Assembly (NCBI RefSeq): GCF_002105155.1
Contig: NW_019028987.1
Location: 124,001-188,000, forward strand
Source of the DNA: Lobosporangium transversale
Taxonomy: Eukaryota; Mortierellomycota; Mortierellomycetes; Mortierellales; Mortierellaceae
DNA length: 64,000 nt
Direction: 5' to 3'
The notes beneath the pieces were generated by a model. The model was not told where the DNA came from, did no database searches, and saw nothing but the letters and a program-made list of their open reading frames with translations. Of this stretch, positions 32,905 through 47,244 are shown piece by piece. How positions within the stretch are numbered: position 1 is the first letter of the stretch; each line of letters starts with the position of its first letter. The position numbers were made by a program, and so were the translations under genes.

Positions 32905-35900
32905 TCAAAGCTTTGTCGTTAACAAAGGTGAATCAATTTCAAAACCAATACCCTTGTTTCCTTTGCGTCGTCCCTTTCCACCATCACCATACAATCCATC
33001 CCATTTCCGCAACGCTGTCAAACTGTCCATATTCTCTGAACAAGATGGCGTGATCTGTGAAAGAGCCTTTTCGAGATGACTCTTCTTGATAACGCGCTTG
33101 GGCCCAGACGAGGATGCAGGCACAGTCCTGTTGGCTACATCGAGAGCCTGCTTTTTGTATTGATTCAACAATGGTGATAAATCAAGTACTTGCTTGTCTT
33201 TATCAGATGAAGATTCCAATGATGATGATGCTGACTCGTCCGAGGATGAAGACAAAGCCAAACTCCGAACCTCGTTCTCAACATCCTCACGCACCGAGGC
33301 CAATGCAGCAGTGACACACAAGTTTTTAAGATCACTGCCTGAAAAGAAAGAAGTCTTCTTGGCCAATTCCTTCAGATCGATTCCATCCTCCAATTGCTCC
33401 TGGCTCAAATACACATTCAGGATCTGCTCCCTTGCTCGTTCGTCTGGAAGATCTACTAGAATTCTTCTTGGCAGTCGTCTCAACACTGCATCATCCAATT
33501 CGAACGGACGATTCGTTGAGGCCATCACCACAATCCCTTGATTCTGTCCACTCGAGCGTAATCCATCCCACTCTATCATGAATTGGTTCAAGATCTCACG
33601 CTGACTCGAATTACCACCCCCACCTCCAATGCCACCTCCACCACTCGACCCACGGGCTCGGAAGATCGAATCCACTTCATCCAAAAAGACAACACATGGA
33701 GACAACTTCCTTGCCAAACTAAAGACAGCAGACACATTCTTTTCACCTTCTCCGACATACATGTCAAAGATGTCGGACGCCTTGATCTCTAACATCCTTG
33801 CACCCGACTCCTTCGCCACGGCCTTTGCTAAAAGAGTCTTTCCAGTTCCCGGGGGACCAAAGAGCAACAGACCTGAAAGGAATTCATTCTGGAGTAGGCC
33901 ATATGAAAAGAGCTGCGGTCGAACCAGTGGAAGAGTAATCATAGTTTGTAGTGTCTGAATGGTTTCTGGAGGGATGATAGTGTTCTGGAAAGTAGTCTTG
34001 ATCTTGTCTATTGTTTTCATTCATTTGTTCATTAAGGATATAATTACAGCTGTTAGTAGATATCCATGGTTTTTTACCTTTTTTTTTTTTTTTTTTTTTT
34101 TTTCCTTTTTTGAAAAAGTTAAAGGAAGGCAACGTAATGATTTACCTGGATCGACAATACTGCCTAGCAATCGGCGTTCATACCGATTACATTCCGTAGG
34201 ATTGATTAAAGGCTTTGTAGCCTTCTTCTTCTTATCCAAATCAGAAGCGATGATCCTCCGTAGCCTTACATTCTCATTCGAGATTTCCAAAGCACTTTGA
34301 ACCAGATCTTTTGTAATGATTGAATTCTTATTCGTATTCTTCGTCGTCGTCGTCTTATTGTGACCCTGACTGTCGTTATGAAGGAGACCCTCCTGATTAT
34401 TTTCACCCAAGTCACTCAGATATAGGGATCCGAGAGCATTAGCAATAACACGGAATACCTTTCCAAACCCCCAAACTTCTGAATCAATCCCACGAAGTCC
34501 TCCAAAGACATTCAATGCTGTCTCTGATTCTTCAAGTTGCCCTCCTCTGAAACTTAAAACTGAATGCAGGTTACGACAGTTGATCTCTCGGATCCTCTTT
34601 GCTTTATCCCGTTTTAATAGCTGAGCATTCTCATAGGCGTATCGAAGTGGTAAAGGCATGTCCGCTGGATTTGAAGTAGTAATGGCATCAGATAATAGCT
34701 CTGCTCCCGTCGCATCCGAATAATTATTGTTACTGTAATTGTTTTTGCGAGTATGGTTATGATGGAACAGGTATGGGGGGATGGAGATATGATGGAACGA
34801 TTGAGTGGGTCCTGGGAAGGTATCAAAGACGAGTGAAGCGAGCGAAACATGACTGTTCTGAAATGGATTCTGACGATGATGGTGATGTTGATCATCTTCA
34901 TCTGTAGGCCAACGTGACTTTTGTAAAATGGCAGGCACATTGATAGGAGTCGATTCTTCATCCATGGTTACAGAAACGCCTGTGCCGTCTCCATTACCGT
35001 CGTTACCCATGGCTCCCTCTGTTAATTCGTCCTTGTCTATATTATCGTCGTCCTGACTCTCACCTGTGAGAAGTGAAGGAGAGTGTCCTGCAACAACCAT
35101 GACATTATGTCCTGCCTTGCGAAGTGTGAGTATTGCATTAGTCAAGGATGGGAAAACAATGTGTCCGAAGGGCGTGTGAATAATGTCCGCAATATCTTTC
35201 AAGTACAGGATTTTAGGCGATGTCTTTTTGCGATCAGTTGATGGTAATGGCGATGATGGTGATGATGATGGTGATGATGATGGTGATGATGAAATTTCTG
35301 ATGCGGATATTGATGTTGGTTCTGCCAACAATAGTGCCGTCCAAAACTTTTCAAACTTCTCTTTAAGAGAGATAATGGGTGATACGAATGAATCCTGCCG
35401 GCCATCTTGACGAGCACTCTTGGAGGAAAATATCCTAGAGTCCACAAAGACCGCTGTTGTAGCTATTGATGAGCCGCGCAAAGGGTTTTCTTCTTGATCA
35501 TCATCATCGTCTGCATCATCTTCCATATCATCGTCATCAGAATTTAACATATCTCCTGTGAACTCTATTGGGACCGGCGCAGCCACAAACGGATTGAATC
35601 CTCGAGACAAGTGATCAACTGGCCATGGATTGCCTAAGGGAAAATATAAATATGTATATCACTTTTTTGTGAGTCGACAATACACAGATATCTGCCTATC
35701 TGATCTGTCCGTACTTGATGAATGCATGCTTCTTACCTGCGCCTTTAGTGTTAAAAATATCTGAAGTGAGCTCCATCATGTCCTGAATATCCAGAACGAC
35801 AACATCAGCGCCTACCTTCTTTGCTGCAGCCATTGTGAGTGTTTCCAGCATGTATGATGAACCCTCAGATGGTGAACTGAGGATAATATTGTTGTGGCGA

Positions 35901-36610
35901 GCCGGCATCCTTTGAAGGTGCTGTACCTGTGGTGCATTCGAAGATAGAAGACAGGACGCCATAGTGTTCAATAGCTCATCCAGCACAGTTCCGTGGATAT
36001 GATATGGAATTGTCTTGATGTCGTGTGGATTGGATGAGGCAGGATGATAATGAGATGAAAGAAAAGATGTAGGGATCGTGGGAACATAAACTTTAGACGT
36101 TGAGGGATCTGAGGTCTTTCCAGTAGTCCGGTATATTGATCCTCGAAGATTTTTATACCGCCTTTTTGATGATGATGATATCGTAGAAGATGAAGACGCG
36201 GTTTGCCGCGGAGCATTGGAAGGAGGCGTATCTGATCCATCTTTGCCAGGTGATGAGGAAGGTGAGTTTCCAGAGGAAGATGAAGATGACGATGATGATG
36301 ATGATGATGATGAGGATCCTGTTTCAGATGAAGAGGGAGAGGAAGGAGAAGAAGATACAGAACTGCTACCGGCTGCTGTTGCTTCTGCGTGCATTTTGGA
36401 ATGGCTACTGAAGTGAAATCTTGAGACGGTTCCTCCTGATCGGATATTTTTACTGGGCGATAACAATAATGACTGACATTGAAGTGGTGGTATTGTTGTT
36501 GTCCTTGATACTGTTGAATGTAATCGATATCCACTTCTGCTAGCTCTTATAACATTCATATGCCTTGGAGGACCAGTCCGAGGTGCCGTGATCCTAATGA
36601 GCGACAACAT
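32905..36610 (-). CDS. Mitochondrial-type AAA+ ATPase with large N-terminal region (Msp1/spastin-like AAA domain)
   Basis: Three exons on the minus strand, 36610-35737, 35633-34146 and 34007-32905, 1154 residues, phases 1 and 1. Start chosen at the ATG at 36610 (MLSLIRITAPRTGPPRHM), which gives an Arg-rich, acid-poor N-terminus typical of a mitochondrial presequence; the longer open frame above has no ATG in a sensible place. A Ser run follows (about residues 90-120). Residues about 200-780 are a poorly known region with a VGADVVVLDIQDMMEL block and many H/N/D-rich inserts. The AAA domain fills the C-terminus: Walker A GPPGTGKT near residue 838, Walker B VVFLDEVDS near 897, sensor 1 MASTNRP, and arginines in LRRLPRRILVDLP. 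Clade features resemble Msp1/ATAD1 and spastin; filamentous fungi have a large mitochondrial relative of this layout. Substrate unknown. Confidence 0.85.
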
Positions 36611-38172
36611 CCTTTGTGATGGTTTAATGATGGTGTGTAATGAATGGATCAGATCAATCGAACCTTCGTTTGCATTGTCAGTCTGTGCGCTGAGTGCGTG
36701 GGCAAAAGAAAAAGTGAGATCTTTTTTTTGTCCGCAGTCACCGTCACTGCTGTTGTGGCACTGAATGAAACCAGGAACAAGCCGGAGTTTGAATAAAATG
36801 ACGTATGTATCACATCTTTTAAATGACACGGTTGGTTTTCTTTCGTATTCTCTATGGCTCTATCAGCTTATGATACTATAAAGCAGCAGCAATGATAGAA
36901 AGCTGGGTACTGAACTTGTTTACAACGGGCTCTTTTTGTCCGGCATTGGGTTCTGTGTTTAACTGGCTGTAGAAACACTGGTATATATAACTATATATAT
37001 AGAATAATACATTTGTAAAAGGAATGAACCTTTCTAGTGATGTCTGCACTTATTCATAGGGGGGTATCTCCTCCCTAATCAAACAGCAGCGATAGTTGTA
37101 AACAGCTAAAAAGAACCCTGTGCCTGGAATGCAAAGGAGGAACGCATGGACATGGGCTGATATGTTTTAACATGCGTCACAGGAGTGCTCAACAGCTTGG
37201 TCATGGTCATCCGCTACATTTTCAGGGGCATCAACCATGAATATAACTCAGACCCAGAATACCATCTTGAAAATAAGTGTATCTTTTAAATAAAGAAAAA
37301 TAAAATAAAATACCTGTGCTGCTGCTTGCTGCTTTCGATGATGTTTTGATTGTTTACTGTTATTCATTGAATGAAATACAATAAAAAAAATATAAAAAAA
37401 AAAAAGAGTTTATGCATTGGGTTGAAGAACAAAATGTAGACAGGGCATGACATGCGGTTCTTCCCCCTTTTTTTCTTATATTTTACTTTATTTTGTTTAT
37501 TCTATTCCGCTTAATTGGGAGCATGGATCATTTTTTTACATTACATCGTTATCCATTCATGGGCCCAATTGTTGTACCAAGTTCATGTACCTGTAGAAGC
37601 GATGGTCATCCACTCCTCCACACGTCTCCTGGTCTTTTTCTTGCTTCCGATTGAGCTCCTGAACGATTCCACCTTCCACCTGACAACTTTTTTTTTTTTA
37701 TTTTTTTATTTGGATACACACATCATTTATACATATACACATTCATACACCACACTTTCTTTTTTAGTTTGCCCTATTTTGTTCTCCCTTTTCCTCTTTT
37801 TCTTTTTCCCTTCAACTTCCTTATCCATTCCTCTTTTCTTTTTTTTTTTTTTTTTTTTTTTTCTTTTTACGACACTCTTTTTTATTTCCTCCTTTTTTTT
37901 TTCTCTCTTTCTTCTCTTCATTAACCCATCATACCCCTTTCACCCCACCACTTCACTTTTACGTTTTCTACTATTCTTTACGACTATTGTTAATAGGCTG
38001 TATTATTTTAGGTGGTTGAAACAATTTCTACAATTACAACTAAAACTACAACTACGACTACAACTACAACTACAACTACAACGACTGAAACTGAAACTGA
38101 AACTGAAAAAAAGAAAATCAATCACGTATTAAAAATAAAATAAAAATAAAAAAAAGATAAAAAATTCAAGAC
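36611..38172. other. Divergent promoter region of the AAA+ ATPase and myosin II genes
   Basis: 1.56 kb without a supported gene. The myosin side (about 37690-38150) is C/T-rich, with a T24 run and then a CAACTA / CTGAAA repeat (about 38035-38107) just before the ATG, which would lie in the 5' leader. The AAA+ side is mixed sequence with a short TATATA palindrome near 36983-37000. Confidence 0.5.
38035..38107 (+). repeat. CAACTA and CTGAAA microsatellites in the myosin leader
   Basis: Tandem ACAACTAC-type hexamers followed by about four CTGAAA units; they end 65 bases before the myosin ATG. Confidence 0.8.
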
Positions 38173-40871
38173 ATGGTGGACGCCATCGCTCAACGAGCTC
38201 CAGAATACCGCGGCTTGGCCGTAGACGCGGTCGCTCAGGCTGCATTCAACGAAAAGAAATGGGTTTGGGTAGAAGACAAGGAAGAAGGCTATATTGCAGG
38301 ATGGATTTCAAAAGAAGATGGCGATCAAGTCGAAGTACACTTGAACAACGGCTTGGTAGCGTGAACATGTCTCTTTTTTTTTTTTTTTTTTTATTTCCTA
38401 CTTTCAACGTCATTTAGGGGGGAGAGAGATTTGATATTCTGATACTAATCTTTATTTTTTAACGAATGCGCGGGTGGAAATATACTTTTTTTTTTTTTTT
38501 TTTTTTTTATAGGTCAGGACAGTGAATATCAATCAGACGGGCAAGATGAATCCGCCTAAATTCGACAAGGTCGAGGATATGGCAGATCTGACCTATTTGA
38601 ACGAAGCATCTGTAGTCCATAATCTTCGTCTACGATATCATTCAAATCTCATCTACGTAAGAGAAGAAGGAAAAGGGAAAAAGAGGACGAAAGCAATTGA
38701 GCGATCTCTTTTGCATGGGAAAAAAGAAAAAAGAAAAAAAAAATCATCGTCATTACAACGCAATGCAATTGCTTGCATATAAAATTTCTTTTGATCCCAC
38801 GCCTCTCTAATTGATGGATGATTATTCATTCCGTTTCTTCTGTAGACATATTCCGGTCTATTCTTGGTCGCAGTGAATCCATATCGTAAGCTTGGCATTT
38901 ACACAGATGAGGTGGTATCGTCTTATCGGCACAAGAAGAGGCATGAGATGCCACCACATATTTTCGCAATAACCGATGCTGCATATCATGACATGCTACA
39001 AGATCGCGATAACCAGTCGATTCTAATCACGTAAGAAAAAAACTTTTTTTTTTTCCTTCTAAGCATATCATCATAATTAGGATTCTTGGGCTTTTTTTTT
39101 TATAGGGGAAAAAGATTGCACATGATCTGGCTTGTATAGCGCATAATAGCGAGGAGGGAGAGGGAAAAGGCTCATGGACATGGTCACTTGCTCATAACCA
39201 CACTTTCTACATTCTTTGTTTTTCTAATAGAGGAGAGTCCGGCGCAGGAAAGACTGAAAATACAAAGAAAGTCATTCAGTACTTGGCCTCTATCGCTACA
39301 GACAAGACAAACAAGATCGGGAAACTAGAACAACAGATCTTGCAAGCAAATCCTATCCTAGAATCCTTTGGAAATGCTCAAACCATCCGGAACAATAACT
39401 CTTCACGTTTTGTAAGTTAAAAAAAAAAAAAAAAAAATACACCTACTCTTTACTCTCTTGCTTCTATCAATTTTCTTTTCTTTTCTTTTCTTTTCTTTTC
39501 CCTTTTTTCAGGCAATTGACCTTTATTTTTTTTCTTTCTCATTTCTGCTCTCTAGGGAAAATTCATCCGTATCGAATTCACATCTGCAGGTCATATTGCT
39601 GGAGGAAACATTGAGCGTTATCTCTTTGAAAAGTCCCGTGTGACATACCAGACACCACAGGAGCGAAACTACCACATCTTTTACCAATTGTTGGCAGGAG
39701 CTCCAGCGGATGTGAAAAGTAAACTACCAATTTCTCTCCGATCCTGCCTACCTTTCTAGTTTTACACATGCCGTGGGAAAATTATCTGACTCTTTTTTTT
39801 TTTTTTTTTTTTTTTTTTCTCCTCCTGTTCTTTTTTACTTATAGAATCGCTCTTGTTGGATGGAGGTCTTGGTGATTACGGCTATGTCAAGAATTCAAAC
39901 CACGTCATCGCTGGCGTAGACGATGGCGAAGAATTTAAAATGCTGGTGGTAACTAACTTATTATTATTATTATTATTATTATTTAATATCGCTCTCATCG
40001 TCACCACTGTCATCAAAAATGTTGCATGTTGTCTAAAAAACTGAATTACATTTGATTTTAGGAATCCATGGACGTCATGGGTTTTACAAAACAAGAACAA
40101 ATCAACCTTTTCCGTGTCATTGCTTCTATTTTACATCTCGGTAATATCTCGGTCACACAAGACCGATCCGATCAAGCACAGCTCAAAGATACCTCTGTGG
40201 CCGAAAAGGTTTGCCATGTCCTAGGGATCCCACTCTCTGATTTTGTCAAGGGGCTGTTGAGACCCAGGGTGAAGGCAGGACGTGAATGGGTTGTTCAGGC
40301 CAGGACAGAACAACAGGTCTTGTATTCGATCGAGGCCCTCTCAACTGCGTTGTACGAACGAATGTTTGACTCGATTATCGCCCGCATTAATCATGCAATC
40401 GATACCCCCGGCAAAAAGTTCACCACATTCATCGGTGTCCTCGACATTGCTGGTTTTGAGATTTTTGAGGTATACCAAACGCACATGATTTATTTGACTT
40501 TTCTTTTATTAGTTCGTTCGAAAGCGAAACTTTTTAGTACCATATTAATTAACTAATTAATTTTTTTTTTTTATTTTTTTTTTTCCTTCTTTACTTTATG
40601 AATTATGTAAAAATAGGTCAACAGCTTTGAACAACTCTGTATCAACTATACAAACGAAAAACTGCAACAGTTCTTCAACCATCACATGTTTATCTTGGAG
40701 CAGGATGAGTACAAACGTGAAAATATTGAGTGGCAATATGTTGATTTCGGACAAGATTTACAACCAACCATTCAGCTCATCGAAGACTCGAATGTAATGC
40801 AAAAAGGAGAAGAAGAAAAAAAAAAAAAAAAAAAAAAAACTCCCTTTCGTTTATCAAAAGAAGAAAAGATT

Positions 40872-40907
<36 letters not shown>

Positions 40908-43900
40908 AACTTTTTATCGTTGTTGCTCCCATCTTCAAATTAGCCTATCGGTATTCTGTCCTGTTTGGATGAAGAATGTGTTGTCCCCAAAGGAACTGAC
41001 AAATCCTTCTTACAGAAACTCACAACGCTCTGGAAGGGCAAATCTGATAAATATGAGGCCCCACGGTTCCAGGAAGGTTTCATCCTACACCATTATGCTG
41101 GCAAGGTCGAGTACAGGACCGAGGGCTGGCTCGACAAGAACAAAGACCCCTTGAATGAAAACCTTACCCGTTTGTTAGCTCATTCGAGTGAGAAGTTCAT
41201 CGGATCCCTGTTCGCAGATTATTTGACAGAGGAAGAAGACTTTACTTCGGTCCGGAACCGAGTCAAGAAAGGTGCTGCCTTTAGGACAGTTGCTCAAAGG
41301 CATAAAGAGCAGCTTCGGTCATTGATGGATCATCTGTACGAGACTCGACCTCATTTCGTTCGTTGTATTTTACCCAATGAAGAAAAACGAGCTGGCAAGA
41401 TCAACGTACCTTTAGTATTGGATCAACTTCGTTGCAATGGTGTTCTAGAAGGTATCCGCATTTGCAGAGCTGGATTCCCTAACCGAATCCTATTCGCAGA
41501 ATTCAGACAACGGTATGAGATCCTATCACCTCCTGGAGTGATCCCAAGTGGGTACATGGATGGCCGTGTTGCAGCCCAGACATTGTTGGAAGCTCTACAA
41601 ATGGACAAGTCACAGTACCGTATCGGAACTAGCAAAGTCTTTTTCCGATCTGGAGTGGTATGTTTTATTTTTTATTTTTTATTTTACATTGCAAGCATGT
41701 ATTTGATCCCGGTTTTGTCAATATCATACAACAAAAGGAGGAGTTTTTTTTTTATATATATTCATTTGTTTCTTCTCCTCTCACCCATTCCGTTTTACCT
41801 CATAGTTGGCAGAGTTGGAAGATATCCGCGATCAGAAACTGTCTCAAATCTTCACGAAATGTCAAGCAGTCTGCCGAGGTTACCTTGCACGCCGTCATCT
41901 GAACCAAAAGATCGATCGAGCCAAAGCAATCAGGATCATCCAACGGAATGCGCGAGTCTATGTCCAGCTCCGAGAATGGTCCTGGTGGAAGATGTATGTC
42001 AGGATCAAGCCCCTCTTGAATGTCACTCGTGTTGCTGAGGAATTGCGAGAGAATCAAGAAAAGGTCCGTATCTTGGCTGAAAAACAAGAACAAGAGACTC
42101 AGGCCCGCCTTAAACTGGAAGAAGCCAGTCGAGCTTATGAAGCTGAGAAGGCCCGATTGGAAGAGCTATTGGAGACTGAGCGAAACTTGGCGATCGATAA
42201 TGAACAGATCTTGATCCGAACTCAAGCCAGAGCTTCAGAACTAGAAGACCGTGTCAAGGAAATTGAATCTGAATTGGCTCAAGCAGAGGCTCAACTAGAA
42301 GAGTTGTCTATGGCCAAGCAGGAGGCAAGCCTTCATTCCAAACAGCTCGAAGAGAAGGTTGCAGAGTTGACAGAGACTATTGAAAGGATAGAGAAGGAGC
42401 GATCTACCAAGGAGATTGAGCTTCGACATGTTCAATCAGCTCGCGAAACTGACACTGCCGCAGTTCGGAAACTGGAAGCAGAGAAACATGCTCTAGAGGT
42501 ACGCTTAGAAGAACTCCACAAGGAAGTAGATGAGAAGGACCTTGAGCTTGAGCGTGCACGTCTGAGACTCAAGAACACGATCGAAGAGCTCGAGAGCAAG
42601 ATTGAAACCGTGGAGAGTGAGAAACTCGCCTTCAAGAACAAGCACATGGCTGCAGAGGCAGAGCTGAAGCAGGTTAAAGAGCAAGTCATGGAGCTCGGAC
42701 GGACATGTACAAACCAAGAGAAACAGATCCAGGATAAATCAAACCGTCTCAGTGCATTAGAAGCAGAGTTAGATCGTGAAAAGGCTGGAGGCGAAAAACT
42801 CCGCCGAGATCTTTTGCTGAAGCTACAGCAGAATGAAGATGAGCTCGAGTCTGAGCGACATGAACTTGCTAAGCTAGAAAAGGTCAAAGCAAGACTCGAA
42901 GAACAACTGGAGGAGACTAAGCGATCTTTGGAAGCCAAAGGTGATGAGGAGACCAAACACACAGAGCTCCAACGCATGCGCGAGACCGAAATGGCAGGAC
43001 TCAAGGAGGAAATCGCTTCCTTACAAGCCGAGCTTGAAGAAGGCCGTAAGAAGCTGGCTGCTCAGAGTGAGCAGTATCGTCAGGAGCTTGATGATCTGTC
43101 GCAGGAGCATACGGCTGCAGTTACAATCAGGAATTCGTACGAGAAGCAGCTTGCGGAGATTCAGAGTCAGATCGAACGCAACATGCAGGTAGTCGAGACT
43201 TACCAAAAATCACTCAAGCAGACCAACAATGAACTCCAAATTTCCCGAAGCCGTGAAGCAGAATTGGAAAGCGCATTAGACCAGGAACGTCTCACCAAGG
43301 AGAGCTACTTGCGCCAGCTGAGTACTGCCAACTCAAGGAACGATGACACAAACGATCGTCTGGCCCGCCTCGAGCGCGACAAAGCTTCAAACCAGAAGCA
43401 GATTGACATGCTCCGAGAGGAACTCGAAGAGGAAATCCAGCGTCGTAAACAGGCTGAGGCCGGCCGTCGCGAGCTTGAGATGGAGGTGGAGGACCTTCGT
43501 CGTCAGCGTGAGGAGGATGAGGTCTGCAAGGCCGAGTTTGTCCGTAAAACTTCCACTCAGGCAGCTGAACTGGATGAGATCAAGTTCAAGTACCAAAGCG
43601 AAGCAATGGAACGTACAACCGAACTTGAGGAAGCCAAGAGACGCCTTGAAAAATCTGTTGCAGAGCTTCAGGCTCGTTGTGATGAACTCACATTGACCAA
43701 CAGTAACATTGAGAAGAGTAAGGCTCGATTGACTGCTGAGGTGGAGGATCTGAGACATGAGGTCGACCGTGATCATGCTGCCACTCGAGCTGCTGAGAAG
43801 ATTGCCAAGGCTACAGAGATCCAGCTGTCTCAAGCAAAGGAACAAGCGCAAGTCGAACGTCACCATCGCGAACTTGCTGAATCGACGGCAAGGAAGCTGC

Positions 43901-46827
43901 AGACTAATCTCGATAGCCTCAACCTCGATCTTGAAGCCAAGGACCAGCAGATCCAAAGTCTATCTCGATCCAAAGCTGAGCTGGAAAAGGAGCTCGGGTC
44001 GCTAATTAATGAGTTTGGAACCAGTGGAAAGAGTGTACATGAGGTTGAGAAGCTGAGACGAAAGATGGAAGCCCAGCTCCAAGAGCTTCAGAACAAATAT
44101 GAAGAAGAACAGAGCCTTCGTTATGCTGCTGAGGAGCTCAAACGTCGATTCGAGGAACAGCTCGCAGACTCTCGTCGTGCCATGGCTGCAGACATGGAGG
44201 CTAAAGAAGAACAGTATCAGGAGACAAAGAAGATCTTGCTCGTGGAGATCGATGAGCTGGGCCAGCAAGTAACTGAGCACATGACGACCATCAATGAATT
44301 GACCAAAGCCAATAAGAAGCTCAAGGAACAGATTGACGAATTCAGCCTGAACCGCGATACTTCCACAAAGTCCAAGACAGACATGGAGAGAACCAGGAAG
44401 AAGTTGGAGACCACTTTGCGTGAGTACCAGAGCCGCCTTGAGGCTGAGGAGAGGCTTCGTAAGAACTTTGAAGACCTAGCTGCGAGACATGAACGCAAGT
44501 CAAATGCCATCCAGAGCGAGCTCGAGACTGTACTAGATGAGAAGGAGACCTTGGACCGAAACAACAAGCAAATAATGGCTGAGATAGAGGCCCTTCGCCA
44601 AGAGCTTCATGGAGGCGATGATTCAAAGGCCAGCTTGACCGAAAGGCTGAGGAAGCTAGAGCGTGAGAACCAGCGTCTACAGGAGCAGGCGGACGAGGAA
44701 GCCGATACACGGGAGATGATGGCTGCCGCTAAGAAGGGTGATTCTTCTGAGATCGAATACTTGACCAGCAAGATCCGAGGAGAGATGGAAGATCAACTTC
44801 AGGGTCTCGAAGAGTCGCGTAAGGCTGCTGTAGCTGCTCAGAGGATTGCACAGCTCGAGTTGGAGGACAAGTTGGGAGAGATCAACAATTTGGAGAAACA
44901 GCGCAAGTCATTGCAGTTAGATCTAGATGACCTCAAATCGCAGCTTGAGGCTGAGATCCTTGCCAAGAATGAAGAGGCTGCCTCGAGACGACGACTGGCA
45001 GCTGAACTTCAAGATCTGCAGATCAAGTCTGAGGCAGAGGCTGCCAAGATGAGTGAGCTCCAAGAGTCTCTTCAGATGTACAAGGCGAAGGCCGATAGCG
45101 CATTGACCAAGCTTGAGACTGCTGAACTGGTTCGCCTGAAGGCTGAGAAATCAGAAGGTTTGATGCGTCTCCATCTTAAGGATCTTGAAGAATCGCTCCA
45201 GGAAGCCATTGCCGAGAGAAAGATTGCAGAGGAGAGGGCCGCGACATACCAGCAACAGATGAGGGAGCTTGAGGATAGTCTGGAGGAGGATCTGATCGCC
45301 AATGCAGACTTGGGCATGGCTCGCCGTCGCTTGGATGAGGAACTTGCCTCTGAACGCGAGAAGCACCGAAAGGAGATGGAGGAGAGTCAGCAGGCGATCG
45401 AAACGATCAAACGCAAGTACCAGAAGGAGATTCGACAGCTGGTGACGGAGATTGAACTTGAGAAGGCCAACCTTCAAAAGATGCGAGAGACTCATAAGCA
45501 GCTAACTGCTGAACTGGAGGAAGTCAATGTGAAGTTTGATCAGGAGCTGAGGAACAATCAATCTTGGAAGAAAGATAAGGAACGCTTGGAAGCCAAGTTC
45601 AATGACATGAATCAGCGCTATCAGAATGCGCTTGCAATCCAAGACGAACAACAAGTTCAGATCACGAGCCTGCTCACTCAGGTACGTGAATGCAGAGCTG
45701 CGTTGGACGAGGCTCAGGCTGCAAAGGCTGCATTAGAGAAAGCGAAGCGTGGACTGGAACAAAGACTAGATGATGTGGGCGAGCAATTCCATACAATCAC
45801 GCAGACCAAACAAACTGCAGAGAGGATCAAGCTGGCTCTGGACCAGGAGGCAGGCAATCTCCGAGAACGCTTGGAAGAGGCGCAATACTCAGTAACGCTT
45901 GCAAACGAGAGGGTCAGCAAGGCAGAGATGGCTGCTGCCGAGGCTGAGAGCGCATTAGCCAAGGAGCGAGCCATCAGTGAAGAAAATCTGCGTGTAAAGG
46001 TATTGTAAAAAGAAAAAGCATATGAACATATGGACATATGGACATTGATATTATGACATACCATTATCAAAAGAAGTCAACTTTTAATCCTTTTACTCTT
46101 ATTTTATCTTTAGCAATCCTTGGAAAAGCAAGTTTCAGAGTTGAGCCTTCGCATTGCAGACCTAGAGGCGGCCACACAGGCCAGTGGGCCACGGTCTGCT
46201 AGCCACTTGCAACAAAAGTTGGATGAGAAGACCGCCCAGTTGGATACTGAGATCAGGAATAGACAGGAGGCCCTTAGAGTTCAGCGTCGATGTGAGAGAA
46301 TGGTTCGTGATCTTCAGCATCAACTTTTGGAACGTGAGAAGCTGAAGGCTCGCCAAGAAGAAGATGCTGCAAAGATGGAGCAGAAGCTCAAGGCTCTTCG
46401 CCAGCGAGTGGAAGAACTGGTAAGGAATAGGAGAGAGTGATCATTCCAATATGTTTCATTCTGGTATAGATCCTCAATATCTTTGAGCAACATATACTTA
46501 CGTTTTTTTATTTTTATTTTTATTTTTATTTTTATTTTTATTTTTATTTTTATTTTTATTTTTATTTTTATTTATATAATAGGTCATGTCGGAGAATAAT
46601 CTGACAATTGCCAAGCGAAAAGCAGAAAGAGACTCTATGGAGTGCAAAGAGAAGTCTATTCGGTATGTTTATGGTTTTACCATTTGTATGATCCTCCCTG
46701 GTTCTCGTGTTGCCTTTTAACTTATCTTTTCCTTTTTTTTTTTTTTTTTTTTTTTTTTCATAGTCTTGAGCGTGAGATTGAAAAGATGCGAGCTAGAGTG
46801 GAAGCAAAGGCGATACCCGTTGCATAA
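38173..46827 (+). CDS. myo2: Type II myosin heavy chain
   Basis: Thirteen exons: 38173-38355, 38513-38656, 38846-39030, 39231-39411, 39556-39718, 39845-39948, 40062-40469, 40617-40793, 40944-41657, 41806-45999, 46114-46419, 46583-46662 and 46764-46827. Total 2300 residues, every junction in frame. Residues about 25-75 are an SH3-like myosin N domain ([18 protein letters not shown]). In the motor, the P-loop GESGAGKT is at about 172-179, switch I NNNSSRFGKF is at the exon 4/5 boundary, and switch [11 protein letters not shown] ends exon 7. Actin-contact and converter segments [15 protein letters not shown] and [13 protein letters not shown] follow. An IQ motif ([10 protein letters not shown]) and a second degenerate one come next. 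About 1450 residues of heptad-repeat coiled coil then run to the C-terminus, so it should dimerise and form filaments. Long rod plus SH3-like domain means class II, the cytokinetic ring/septum motor. The tail is longer than in budding yeast. First intron starts GTAGCG, an uncommon donor. Confidence 0.95.
46503..46575 (+). repeat. TTTTTA hexamer microsatellite in a myosin intron
   Basis: About twelve tandem hexamers fill most of the intron before exon 12 and serve as its pyrimidine-rich tract. Confidence 0.9.
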
Positions 46828-47154
46828 ACAAGAGTGCAATCAAACTAATGCTAATTGATAGACCAGACCTTTTAATTGCAGATAAATAGACATGCAAAAA
46901 AAAAAAAAAAAAAAAAAAGCATTGCTTCCCAATAAAAAAATTCCACTACCAAAATGGAGAGAAAAATTTTACCTTCCTGAAATGGAAATGGCCCATTTTT
47001 GGTTTGACTGGTACCTTGCTAGTCGAACTAGAGCCATGTAAACAGCCTGTCAAATACCATTCGACTGGCAAGACTTTTTGATGGTATATCCTGCCTGTCT
47101 GCTGAAAATACAAATTCTTCTCAAGCACATTCAGGCACAACCCACACAGCCATG

Positions 47155-47185
<31 letters not shown>

Positions 47186-47244
47186 CTATCTTCGCCTCCG
47201 TCCCCACTGTCAATTCCCCCTCTCCCCTCCTCTTCTTTTCCTCC
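46828..47244. other. Convergent gap between myosin and Crinkler pseudogene
   Basis: No gene. Contains A23 (about 46895-46917) and T29 (about 47155-47183) runs. This is the border between the housekeeping block and the right accessory block. Confidence 0.5.

Noticed and set aside
34614..35447. His-rich minus-strand frames overlapping the AAA+ gene
   Set aside because: They are out-of-frame shadows of ATG/GAT-repeat segments within exon 2 of the AAA+ gene.
37515..38132. Phe/Leu-rich plus-strand ORF before the myosin gene
   Set aside because: It reads the pyrimidine-rich leader and a microsatellite; no domain, and it lies where the myosin promoter should be.
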